Shown here piece after piece: positions 1 to 5,031 of a stretch of DNA of 8,299 nucleotides. The notes under the pieces were generated by a model. The model was given only the letters and a program-made list of their open reading frames with translations, was not told the origin of the DNA and ran no database searches. Position 1 is the stretch's first letter, and each line of letters begins with the position of its first letter. The translations under genes were made by a program, and so were the position numbers. Source of the stretch: Candidatus Cloacimonadota bacterium (GTDB lineage Bacteria > Cloacimonadota > Cloacimonadia > Cloacimonadales > Cloacimonadaceae); contig JALOBM010000084.1 of the NCBI GenBank assembly GCA_023228285.1, positions 1 to 8,299 on the forward strand, in the 5' to 3' direction.

Positions 1-589
1 TTCCGTGTTTCTTTATATATCGCTTGGCTTCGTGTGCTAAACCGACCGCCTTCCAATGTCGAGTTTTGGCATCTAATATGGTGCTATGACGCCAAAAATT
101 TTGGTGTAATGGTCCGCCGAAAATCATTGTCTCAAACAGTTCATTCTCCATAGCGCCAATAAATACCGTCGAAACATGTGTTTCTTGGATTTTACATAGC
201 GGTATGTCTCGATCTCTCCCAGTCATTGGATAGTGCTTGTTATGAAGCGTTTCGAATGTTTCTTGCGGAGCACCAGCGCATATGATCGTCCTATCGATCA
301 TACGATGCTTACATCTTTCCAAAAAGATACCCCATCGATAAAAATTAGGCTCTTGAACGATTCTATAATCTTCGGTCAATATAAAATGTGGGAAAGGATA
401 AATCTGCTGGAAAGCATATTGATCGCCCTCATCCGCCCTGATTTTCAGATCTGATACAATGCACGGATCAGTGTCTGGTGTTATAATGAAATCGTCAAAC
501 TTGTCGATCAGTTCAGAATCAGCTTCGATAAGCCATGGTTGATCGGCTGCAACATTTGCTTTTTTATATGGTATGATATTATCAAGCAT
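1..589 (-). CDS. Phage-type protein of unknown function, partial (C-terminus cut by the window edge)
   Basis: The reading frame is open from the ATG at 589 to the left edge, giving the first 196 residues. I do not know a function. The most recognisable part is late in the protein: VSTVFIG (residues 139-145), FETMIFGG (152-159) and WRHST (166-170). From memory, this 'STVFLG ... FETMxFGG ... R-ST ... H' arrangement occurs in many uncharacterised phage and bacterial proteins, where it lies near the C-terminus, so little of this protein is probably missing. The preceding 130 residues carry aromatic and acidic stretches and no catalytic motif I can name. The start is chosen because its A is shared with the upstream stop (TAATG). 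A GGTGAAG ribosome binding site lies just upstream, inside the end of that gene. It is the last visible gene of the leftward operon. A short rightward frame on the opposite strand (233-454) is a shadow of it. Confidence 0.8.
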   Translation of the reverse strand, partial: MLDNIIPYKKANVAADQPWLIEADSELIDKFDDFIITPDTDPCIVSDLKIRADEGDQYAFQQIYPFPHFILTEDYRIVQEPNFYRWGIFLERCKHRMIDRTIICAGAPQETFETLHNKHYPMTGRDRDIPLCKIQETHVSTVFIGAMENELFETMIFGGPLHQNFWRHSTILDAKTRHWKAVGLAHEAKRYIKKHG

Positions 590-915
590 TATTCTTCACC
601 AACAACCTTCCCCCACGCTTGATCAAAAGATACAGTCGGATTAATGTCCTCAACTTTAATATTCGCACCTGTGAACGGCCTAACGTTCATTTGTGTTGCT
701 GGTACTTCAAGCCTTTCGGCCAATATTTGTGCCATCAATTGTGCTGGAATCCGTTTACCGAATGTGAGTGGACAGTCAACGCTCCCCATCCAAGTCTGAT
801 TCTCGATATCCCAGATACCAAATTTTTTGGGATGCTTTAGAGTGCCTGGGACAAGATCTTCTTCTGTTATCTGCTCATTGCGCCAGTCTTCACCAACATC
901 ATCAATATCATCCAT
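589..915 (-). CDS. Small protein of unknown function (108 aa)
   Basis: This is a soluble, acidic protein without a recognised function. It starts with an acidic run (DDIDDVGED). The middle, FGIWDIENQTWMG (about residues 32-44) followed by CPLTFG and a helix-like stretch AQLMAQILAERLE, has the feel of the small phage proteins that begin with a 'xxW/Y-D' strand and end with an Ala-rich helix. That is only a resemblance of layout. There are no membrane segments and a single cysteine. The ATG at 915 shares its A with the stop of the phosphatase gene upstream (TAATG), and AAAGGTGA, inside the end of that gene, provides the ribosome binding site. Its own stop overlaps the next start in the same way. 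The tight coupling to both neighbours is the main evidence that it is a real gene. Confidence 0.78.
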   Translation of the reverse strand: MDDIDDVGEDWRNEQITEEDLVPGTLKHPKKFGIWDIENQTWMGSVDCPLTFGKRIPAQLMAQILAERLEVPATQMNVRPFTGANIKVEDINPTVSFDQAWGKVVGEE

Positions 916-1391
916 TATTCACCTTTCGTAGCACACGCTAACATAGTTCTGAACACGAGCATATTGGGTGTGTAATTGTCAAAATAGAACTGATCATCGC
1001 CATATTTAATCTTGGCGATGGCAGCAGCGACGGCAGGAGATCTACATGCACCAGCTAGGCAGTGCACCATTAACAAATCGACTTTATCCCATACAGACTC
1101 GACAAACTTCCATATTTGTTGAGCGTGATTCTCATTAAATAAGACTATTTTGTCGTGAGAATCAAGAAACTGCTCTGATGGCATTTTGTCGAGATCATAG
1201 AAAGCGACTTGCAGAAGATCAACAAGCTGACATTTGTTGATTTTTGGCCAGTCGCCAACTTCTGTACCAATCGATATACAAGCCCACGGTTTGCTATAGG
1301 TGAACTCACTCGCAGCCGATTTGCCTAAAACGAGAAGCTTTTTATTAATTGGCTGGCCTGCGTATAAACCAAACTCACTACAATCATACAT
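915..1391 (-). CDS. Protein tyrosine / dual-specificity phosphatase-like protein
   Basis: A 158-residue protein with the signature of Cys-based phosphatases. VHCLAGACRSP contains the P-loop H110-C111-(X)5-R117-S118, in which Cys would be the nucleophile and Arg would bind phosphate. The surroundings fit the compact phage and bacterial tyrosine-phosphatase-like family: FYDLDKMP (residues 64-71, with Asp66 and Asp68 as candidate general acids), then ENHAQQIWKFVESVWDKVDLL leading into the P-loop, and YTPNMLVF after it. Such enzymes hydrolyse phosphate from Tyr or Ser/Thr on proteins, or sometimes from nucleotides or RNA ends; the substrate is not visible here. A longer frame reaches back to 1424, but the ATG at 1391 is preferred because it shares its A with the stop of the upstream gene (TAATG), as at the next two junctions. 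No signal peptide is seen, so it should act in the cytoplasm of the infected cell. Confidence 0.85.
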   Translation of the reverse strand: MYDCSEFGLYAGQPINKKLLVLGKSAASEFTYSKPWACISIGTEVGDWPKINKCQLVDLLQVAFYDLDKMPSEQFLDSHDKIVLFNENHAQQIWKFVESVWDKVDLLMVHCLAGACRSPAVAAAIAKIKYGDDQFYFDNYTPNMLVFRTMLACATKGE

Positions 1392-1636
1392 TATATTTCG
1401 TCTTCTTCTAGTGCTACTCGGCAAGCAAACCGTAATAATCGTAGTTTGCGTTCTGAAATTTTTATTTCGATGTTTGGACCATCTTGCTCTCTAGCAACAT
1501 CTAATATAAAACGCAATTCCTGACCAAGCTTTCTCGATATGACTGCTTCTGCGTCTCGAATGCCATCACGCACCATATCGGCATTCTCTGCAGTTCCCCA
1601 AACAGGATCATAAGAACTACTAATTGGACCGGGCAT
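1391..1636 (-). CDS. Small basic/acidic protein of unknown function (81 aa)
   Basis: I do not recognise the family. The protein begins MPGPISSSYDPVWG, a Pro/Ser-rich flexible start. It continues with a long, mostly helical and charged section (residues about 18-81: NADMVRDGIRDAEAV, then RKLRLLRFACRVALEEDEI). It has one cysteine and no membrane segment. The start at 1636 lies 1 nt after the stop of the coiled-coil gene upstream (TAA-C-ATG), with a GAG-type ribosome binding site (TGAGAT) just before it. Its stop overlaps the phosphatase start by one base, so the two are probably translated together. A small helical partner or subunit is possible, but that is a guess from position alone. Confidence 0.72.
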   Translation of the reverse strand: MPGPISSSYDPVWGTAENADMVRDGIRDAEAVISRKLGQELRFILDVAREQDGPNIEIKISERKLRLLRFACRVALEEDEI

Positions 1637-1637
1637 G

Positions 1638-2111
1638 TTATCTCATATTCGATTTTGATGCCGATATCATTGAATCAACCAATGGAATACCGTTGTATTC
1701 CATTGACATGAACATATTATTTAATCTTACCGTAATGCTATATCCACCAAATTCAAGCGCGGAAACCGACGATATTGGGCCTTTTTCTATTAACTCTACG
1801 GCTTGTTTGTATCTATTAGCTACATCTAATTCTTGTTGTAGCTTCTTTATTTTGTTTTGTAATGGTTCTATTAGAACACCTTGGATGGCTTCTTGCAATA
1901 CTAACCCATCAAGGTTAACCATTGACTCATCACTGATTGATTTTTTCGTCTCTGGGTTTTGATTTTCGTCTGTCTTTTCTGGCTTGTGTGCAGCGGCGTA
2001 GTCGCGTATCATCTTAGCACGCAAGGCATAGATCTGATCCTGGACGGTGACATAATCACCAACTAAACAAGCATCCCAACTCTGTTCTTCTATTGATTTT
2101 GTAGTATCCAT
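1638..2111 (-). CDS. Coiled-coil protein of unknown function (157 aa)
   Basis: No family is recognised. The layout is clear: a helical N-terminus (residues 1-40, DQIYALRAKMIRDYAAAH), a polar linker rich in Lys, Glu, Asn and Pro (about 42-62), a predicted coiled coil (about 72-112, PLQNKIKKLQQELDVANRYK), and a compact C-terminal part with alternating hydrophobic residues (GGYSITVRLNNMFMSMEYNG) that looks like a beta hairpin. Oligomerisation through the coiled coil is likely. The start is well supported: AGAGGTGA (2125-2118) sits 6 nt before the ATG and is the strongest ribosome binding site of this operon, matching the only sizeable gap (38 nt) in it. The end of the gene holds a perfect 11-bp inverted repeat (1680-1705). 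A rightward frame on the other strand (1624-1962) is a shadow. Confidence 0.78.
   Translation of the reverse strand: MDTTKSIEEQSWDACLVGDYVTVQDQIYALRAKMIRDYAAAHKPEKTDENQNPETKKSISDESMVNLDGLVLQEAIQGVLIEPLQNKIKKLQQELDVANRYKQAVELIEKGPISSVSALEFGGYSITVRLNNMFMSMEYNGIPLVDSMISASKSNMR
1680..1705 (-). repeat. Perfect 11-bp inverted repeat with 4-nt loop inside a gene
   Basis: The + strand reads CAATGGAATAC (1680-1690), CGTT, GTATTCCATTG (1695-1705). The arms are exactly complementary. In the leftward transcript the loop would be AACG. It lies in codons about 136-144 of the coiled-coil gene, roughly 40 nt before that gene's stop. No run of U follows on the transcript, so it is not a standard terminator. 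Confidence 0.7.
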
Positions 2112-2117
2112 AATGAT

Positions 2118-2125
2118 TCACCTCT
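2118..2125 (-). promoter_or_regulatory. Strong ribosome binding site
   Basis: The leftward strand reads AGAGGTGA, 6 nt before the ATG at 2111. It lies in the 38-nt gap after the 68-residue gene. This allows the coiled-coil gene to be translated independently of the overlapping gene pair upstream and fixes its start. Confidence 0.75.
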
Positions 2126-2149
2126 TTTGGTTATCATTGTGAAATACTG

Positions 2150-2356
2150 CTAGATATTGAATAACGCTTCTAAGACAGTGCGTAGTGCCATTTCTTTTTC
2201 GTCTTTACTACCGCTGCTGTAAACAGCACACATGTCGTCAACGACTTTCTTAATCTCTGGATCGCATTTGTCGTAGATGTTCTTAAGCTCTACGAATATT
2301 CTGATGTCTGTTGCGAGTAAATTCGATATCTTGCAGGGATGTATTTTTGTGGTCAT
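2150..2356 (-). CDS. Small acidic helical protein (68 aa), possible partner of the upstream ADP-ribosyltransferase-like protein
   Basis: The protein is short and mostly helical. Its second half, IYDKCDPEIKKVVDDM followed by SKDEKEMALRTVLEALF, resembles a C-terminal segment I recall from small bacterial regulators and antitoxin-like proteins ('DPE-x-Q-x-x-V-D-x-M ... DEREMALATL-x-EALFP'), where it often follows a helix-turn-helix domain. Here there is no room for a DNA-binding domain, so this would be the tail module alone. That similarity is from memory and untested. The start overlaps the stop of the upstream gene by ATGA (2353-2356) and has no ribosome binding site of its own, so translation is probably coupled to the ADP-ribosyltransferase-like gene. 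A 38-nt gap follows. The order toxin-like enzyme then small acidic protein would suit a toxin-antitoxin or effector-inhibitor pair, but this is inference. Confidence 0.72.
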   Translation of the reverse strand: MTTKIHPCKISNLLATDIRIFVELKNIYDKCDPEIKKVVDDMCAVYSSGSKDEKEMALRTVLEALFNI

Positions 2357-2763
2357 GTGAAGATAATATAGACTTGCTCGTGAATTTGTGTGCCATATCC
2401 AATATCATTTAAAACTGCCCCATCATAGCCCGAACGTTTTAACGATTTAACTAGTTTACTGACTTGCCAGTTGTCGTGAAGGTTAGTATCAAAGACGCTC
2501 GCAGGTGTATAATAATCGTTGTCAATTCCCACCTGTTTGGCCGTATGGTATATAACCTTTTCGGGGGCTGGGTTTCTAATGGTTATTATTGACCTATGGA
2601 CTTCGCCGCCATGCCCAAAACGGTCATTATACATCTCTGCATAGCTCTGTGCCATTTCTTTAGACGTAGTATAATAGGTTACTAATTTCCCCTTTTTCGC
2701 AGATCCGCCGTGGAATACTTCAAGACTAGCGGACTCATTAATGGATAGCTTATTTAATAGCAT
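2353..2763 (-). CDS. ADP-ribosyltransferase-like protein (ART-PolyVal type)
   Basis: The 136-residue protein has the layout of small phage ADP-ribosyltransferase domains. The first conserved block is VFHGG (His18). Then comes a TYYTTSKEMAQSYAEMY block (Y30/Y31, with Y41 further on), which matches the family's 'wFTdd-x-x-x-A-x-x-Y' segment. A strand pair follows (RSIITIRNPAP, the 'vyLnikNPl' element), then SGYDGAVLND (residues 111-120), and an end HEQVYIIF where Glu129 could be the catalytic acidic residue. Such enzymes move ADP-ribose from NAD+ to a protein or nucleic acid; the target cannot be read here. The frame can start at a GTG (2799), but the ATG at 2763 is preferred: a GGA lies 6 nt upstream, while the GTG has no ribosome binding site. 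It heads the leftward operon and overlaps the next gene by ATGA. The family call rests on motif order, not an alignment. Confidence 0.72.
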   Translation of the reverse strand: MLLNKLSINESASLEVFHGGSAKKGKLVTYYTTSKEMAQSYAEMYNDRFGHGGEVHRSIITIRNPAPEKVIYHTAKQVGIDNDYYTPASVFDTNLHDNWQVSKLVKSLKRSGYDGAVLNDIGYGTQIHEQVYIIFT

Positions 2764-2875
2764 ATCGATTCCATTTGTGTTAATCTGTTTGAAATACACA
2801 CAATTTCATCTATGGACACTGGCATTTTACGCAATACTTTCTGTATTTTATTTTTTGAGAGAACAAGGAGCTGAA
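2764..2875. promoter_or_regulatory. Divergent intergenic region, likely promoters of the leftward operon and the zinc-ribbon gene
   Basis: These 112 nt separate two genes that point away from each other, so both promoters should be here. The stretch 2840-2860 is very T-rich. A 6-bp dyad, TGAAAT (2790-2795) and ATTTCA (2803-2808), could be an operator. I found no convincing -35/-10 pair in either direction. A strong ribosome binding site (AAGGAG, 2865-2870) precedes the rightward gene. Confidence 0.45.
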
Positions 2876-3103
2876 ATGGACCAAGAAGACGATATTCAAT
2901 CTGAAATAGATAAAATGATCGAACGAATGGACAAAACCGATCCATTAGTAAATCGTATAAAGGCCGAACATAAAAAGAAAGATTGGGCTGGCATTGAGGT
3001 TTGCCCAATTTGTGGCGGTAAATTACATTTAACACACGCAGCATACAATGGACACGTTAGTGGTAGCTGCGAAACCGCCGATTGTTTAAACTGGATGGAA
3101 TAA
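2876..3103 (+). CDS. Small zinc-ribbon protein (75 aa)
   Basis: The N-terminal half (residues 1-38) is a charged helix (DDIQSEIDKMIERMDKTD). The second half is a zinc ribbon: CPICGGKL with C43 and C46, then GSCETADC with C65 and C70, ending in LNWME. The pattern 'CPxCGGxL ... GHVxGxCETxxCLxWxE' is one I recall from short uncharacterised phage proteins. Zinc would be structural; binding to nucleic acid or to another protein is possible. The start is clear: AAGGAG (2865-2870) sits 5 nt before this ATG. A longer frame starting at 2741 would overlap the leftward ADP-ribosyltransferase-like gene and is rejected. The stop (TAA, 3101-3103) directly abuts the stop of the convergent gene (3104-3106) with no base between, so no separate terminator exists at this junction. 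Confidence 0.8.
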   Translation: MDQEDDIQSEIDKMIERMDKTDPLVNRIKAEHKKKDWAGIEVCPICGGKLHLTHAAYNGHVSGSCETADCLNWME

Positions 3104-3868
3104 TTATCCGGTTACAATCTTCAAATCAGCCATAAGTGCTTCGCTTAAGAAACCACTCGGGCTTTTACCATCAGTAATAGTCCAATCAGGTGCCAATATG
3201 GCATATGCTTCATCGCAATATGCCATAAAGAACGGCCAAGACATTTCCATAACCATTCCCCAACTAATGACCTTTAAAACTTTGTCGTCGTAATAAACGA
3301 TTGGAACACAATGGCCATTATCGGGATTCGGTAGTGTTTTCGGATCTTGTGTTGGTGATCCAATCCACGACGAAGCTTCAGTTATATTCACACCATTCAC
3401 GACATCTGGTAGAGCAACACCGGTGTATAAGCCACCAAACATCCATATTCCAAGCTTAACGCACTTTACATTTCTTGGTTTGACCCTTGTGTATGCTGTG
3501 ATTTTGTGATCACCAACACCAACATTGTGCCAGTAATTCAGTACATCCAATAGATTACAACCAGTATCGGTTCTATCATTTAGGATACCATTCCAACCAC
3601 TAGTTGCTTTATATGCTTTTAATATTTCTTCGTCGCTGACGATTATGGTTTTGCCACTCTCATAAGCAGACCAGCTCTCAATTAAATGGCCAGCACCAGC
3701 ATAGGTGCAATCGCCAACCACATCATTTCCCATCATTGGCCACGTATTAACGCCAGATAACCAATCAGCACTTGCTGGGGGAGCTATATTTGGCTCGATG
3801 TAATTTTCAAGTTTAAGTGTTCTTCTATCACGACGCGGCGGTTTTTTACCAAATTTTCTGTTTAGCAT
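3104..3868 (-). CDS. Papain-like cysteine peptidase family protein
   Basis: A 254-residue protein with papain-fold features. GNDVVGDCTYAGAGHLIESW carries the candidate nucleophile Cys54 at the start of a helix, and NGHCVPIVYYDD carries the candidate His186. KVISWG (200-204) sits where papain has its Asn-Ser-Trp-Gly motif, but the catalytic Asn position is Ile here. The end, YCDEAYAILAPDW...SPSG, also matches a family I recall from Alphaproteobacteria and their phages, annotated as hypothetical or peptidase C1-like. The N-terminus is strongly basic (KKPPRRDRR). No signal peptide is present. It may cleave proteins, or it may be a non-proteolytic or transglutaminase-like member of the fold. The start at 3868 has AAGG about 7 nt upstream (AAGGTGCACC-ATG). 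It stands alone: divergent from the acidic gene at 4056 and convergent, with zero spacing, with the zinc-ribbon gene. Confidence 0.72.
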   Translation of the reverse strand: MLNRKFGKKPPRRDRRTLKLENYIEPNIAPPASADWLSGVNTWPMMGNDVVGDCTYAGAGHLIESWSAYESGKTIIVSDEEILKAYKATSGWNGILNDRTDTGCNLLDVLNYWHNVGVGDHKITAYTRVKPRNVKCVKLGIWMFGGLYTGVALPDVVNGVNITEASSWIGSPTQDPKTLPNPDNGHCVPIVYYDDKVLKVISWGMVMEMSWPFFMAYCDEAYAILAPDWTITDGKSPSGFLSEALMADLKIVTG

Positions 3869-4055
3869 GGTGCACCTTCAATAAGTGTGTTTAACGTATC
3901 TTTGATATTAAACAAATATAATTTTATGAGATTGCAAGCAGTATTAGGAATATTTCTTGCAAAGACTTCGACCAAGATGTAGTCGATATGATTAAAGATA
4001 TATTCGGAGCGAAACATATCAAGAAACAATTCAGATATCGAGATGCTGAATAATT
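3869..4055. promoter_or_regulatory. Divergent intergenic region with two dyads and a TATAAT box
   Basis: These 187 nt lie between the divergent genes at 3868 and 4056. There are two 7-bp inverted repeats: TGTTTAA (3888-3894) with TTAAACA (3908-3914), and TTGCAAG (3932-3938) with CTTGCAA (3956-3962), the latter enclosing an inner TATT/AATA stem. Between them is a perfect TATAAT (3917-3922), but no good -35 lies 16-18 nt upstream of it. A promoter with flanking operator-like dyads is a fair reading. The rest of the region, 3922-4053, is an open frame that may be a short gene or gene remnant. Confidence 0.4.
3988..4053 (+). CDS. Possible short gene or gene remnant before the acidic protein gene
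   Basis: An ATG at 3988 opens a 21-codon frame (MIKDIFGAKHIKKQ...) whose TAA (4051-4053) lies 2 nt before the ATG at 4056. The same frame is open without a stop back to 3922 and reads plausibly as protein there (for example ISCKDFDQDVVDMIKDIF), but contains no earlier ATG. The gene at 4056 has no clear ribosome binding site, so coupling to this frame would make sense. Alternatively it is the remnant of a longer gene, or chance. No family is recognised. Confidence 0.25.
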   Translation: MIKDIFGAKHIKKQFRYRDAE

Positions 4056-4523
4056 ATGTCTGATATAGATAATATTGCTGATAGTATTGACGATTTTGAC
4101 GAATATGGTGATGATGAAGAAAACTCGATTAATTGCATTATAGATGGTGCTGAAGATATAGGTATCTCTTTAACGCAAAAACAAGTTATAGAGATATTAG
4201 AACAAGTTGGGCTTGATGCAGCTGATATCTCTATGAATCAGCCAGTTTATGATGGTGAATCATGTAAGCATGGCAGATATATATTATATAAAGGTTTTAG
4301 AAGTGAAAGTGATGAAGATCGAAAAGTAAGTGGGTGGGTTTCTGATGATCCAGAATTCGCCATCAAATTCGGAAACGTCAAAAAGCGTACGATCAATTTT
4401 AATGGTGAAATTATCAACAAATGGTCTGTCGTACACGATTGGGATGGATATCCACAACTAATACCACCAGGGCCACGATTACGTTTTTGCTATAATGGTG
4501 CTTATTTATTATTAGACAAATAG
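4056..4523 (+). CDS. Acidic protein of unknown function with a weak ADP-ribosyltransferase-like middle section
   Basis: The first 35 residues are extremely acidic (DSIDDFDEYGDDEEN), followed by a short helical region (TQKQVIEILEQVGLDAADI, 40-58) and a folded-looking second half. In that half, YILYKGFRS (75-83), SGWVSDDPEFAIKFG (92-106) and the strand KRTINFNGEI resemble the opening blocks of ART-PolyVal-type domains ('YHG... wFTDDPEfA-x-x-yg ... v-x-l'). However, the usual first His is absent (Arg82 nearby), the third catalytic acid is not evident, and the C-terminus (RFCYNGAYLLLDK) does not match. I therefore leave the function open. There is no strong ribosome binding site before the ATG. 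A TAA two bases upstream ends a short possible gene, suggesting coupling. The stop is 9 nt from that of the convergent DUF1353 gene. The acidic head could be a DNA-mimic-like or solubilising tail; that is speculation. Confidence 0.75.
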   Translation: MSDIDNIADSIDDFDEYGDDEENSINCIIDGAEDIGISLTQKQVIEILEQVGLDAADISMNQPVYDGESCKHGRYILYKGFRSESDEDRKVSGWVSDDPEFAIKFGNVKKRTINFNGEIINKWSVVHDWDGYPQLIPPGPRLRFCYNGAYLLLDK

Positions 4524-4532
4524 GTACTGTGA

Positions 4533-4946
4533 CTATGGTGCTTCGTAAGTAGCGACTTCTTTATTTTCTCTATATAGAAGAATCCAGCCAAATAGTCGTG
4601 TAGCAAGATATAATGGTAATGCTATTATTCTCGGAACACCATCTTCTAAACATATCTTTTTGAATGTGCGATCAACAAGAATGCGATTTGTTGATGGATC
4701 CAGAACACCGAGTCGCATCAATTGATATAGTGTATCATGTACTAGCGATGCTCTCAATAGCATTTTTGGTGTCATTGGAAAACCAGTGGCACCATCCCAT
4801 GCATATCCTTGTCTTGTTGTAAGTTGACCCGTTGATAATAACTCCATAAACTCATATTTTAAATCATTCTGTGGACATATATCCACTTTAACTGTGTAAT
4901 CGGACATCATCATATATTTATACCAGGTTAGTTTTCGATATTCCAT
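4533..4946 (-). CDS. DUF1353 family phage protein
   Basis: This 137-residue protein matches DUF1353, a family common in tailed phages whose role is unknown. The visible hallmarks in order are GYAWDGATGF (residues 47-56, the family's 'GfxwDGaS' motif), SLVHDTLYQ (67-75, with the conserved His70-Asp71), VDRTFKK (91-97, the 'AD-x-x-F' position), and a hydrophobic helix LPLYLATRLFGWILLY (110-125) near the C-terminus. The arrangement of His and Asp residues hints at a metal site, but no activity is established. The length is normal for the family. The start at 4946 leaves only a weak GAG about 8 nt upstream; three further ATGs at codons 12-14 are alternatives without a better site. The gene is leftward, single, and divergent from the RarA-like gene across an 85-nt gap. 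Confidence 0.85.
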   Translation of the reverse strand: MEYRKLTWYKYMMMSDYTVKVDICPQNDLKYEFMELLSTGQLTTRQGYAWDGATGFPMTPKMLLRASLVHDTLYQLMRLGVLDPSTNRILVDRTFKKICLEDGVPRIIALPLYLATRLFGWILLYRENKEVATYEAP

Positions 4947-5031
4947 AAATCAACTCAGATTAGAAATCTCATGCCTCTTAGATAAACAATTAAATGTACG
5001 CATAAATATGTTTGAATAGTATTTAACCAAT
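4947..5031. promoter_or_regulatory. Divergent intergenic region between the DUF1353 and RarA-like genes
   Basis: This 85-nt AT-rich gap must hold the promoters of both flanking genes. It contains a 5-bp dyad, AGATT (4957-4961) with AATCT (4965-4969), and CATAAATA (5001-5008), which is one base from the T4-type late -10 element TATAAATA. Neither is strong evidence alone, and I see no convincing sigma-70 pair. No ribosome binding site is visible before the ATG at 5032. Confidence 0.35.

Noticed and set aside
233..454. Rightward 73-codon frame opposite the first gene
   Set aside because: The leftward frame is longer, coupled to its operon and has recognisable motifs; this is its shadow. The same applies to rightward frames at 619-840, 1300-1494 and 1624-1962 and leftward frames at 4950-5204, 5957-6256, 6909-7250, 7247-7441 and 7724-7909.
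1865..1877. Palindrome GTTCTA-T-TAGAAC inside the coiled-coil gene
   Set aside because: Only 6 bp with no real loop; no associated feature.
2215..2228. TGCTGT-AA-ACAGCA dyad inside the 68-residue gene
   Set aside because: Short, in coding sequence, no U-run; not a terminator or a convincing operator.
2754..2825. A 23-codon leftward frame (MPVSIDEIVC...) overlapping the start of the ADP-ribosyltransferase-like gene, a possible leader peptide
   Set aside because: It has no ribosome binding site and no recognisable regulatory pattern; a chance open frame is simpler.
2741..2875. N-terminal extension of the zinc-ribbon protein with a hydrophobic, membrane-like stretch
   Set aside because: It would overlap the divergent gene, and the strong ribosome binding site points to the ATG at 2876.
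4671..4695. 8-bp inverted repeat ATCAACAA / TTGTTGAT with a 9-nt loop inside the DUF1353 gene
   Set aside because: Repeats of this size are expected by chance in 8 kb, and it lies in conserved coding sequence.
5001..5008. CATAAATA resembling a T4-type late promoter element
   Set aside because: One mismatch, only 8 bases, and the motif does not recur at the other divergent gaps.
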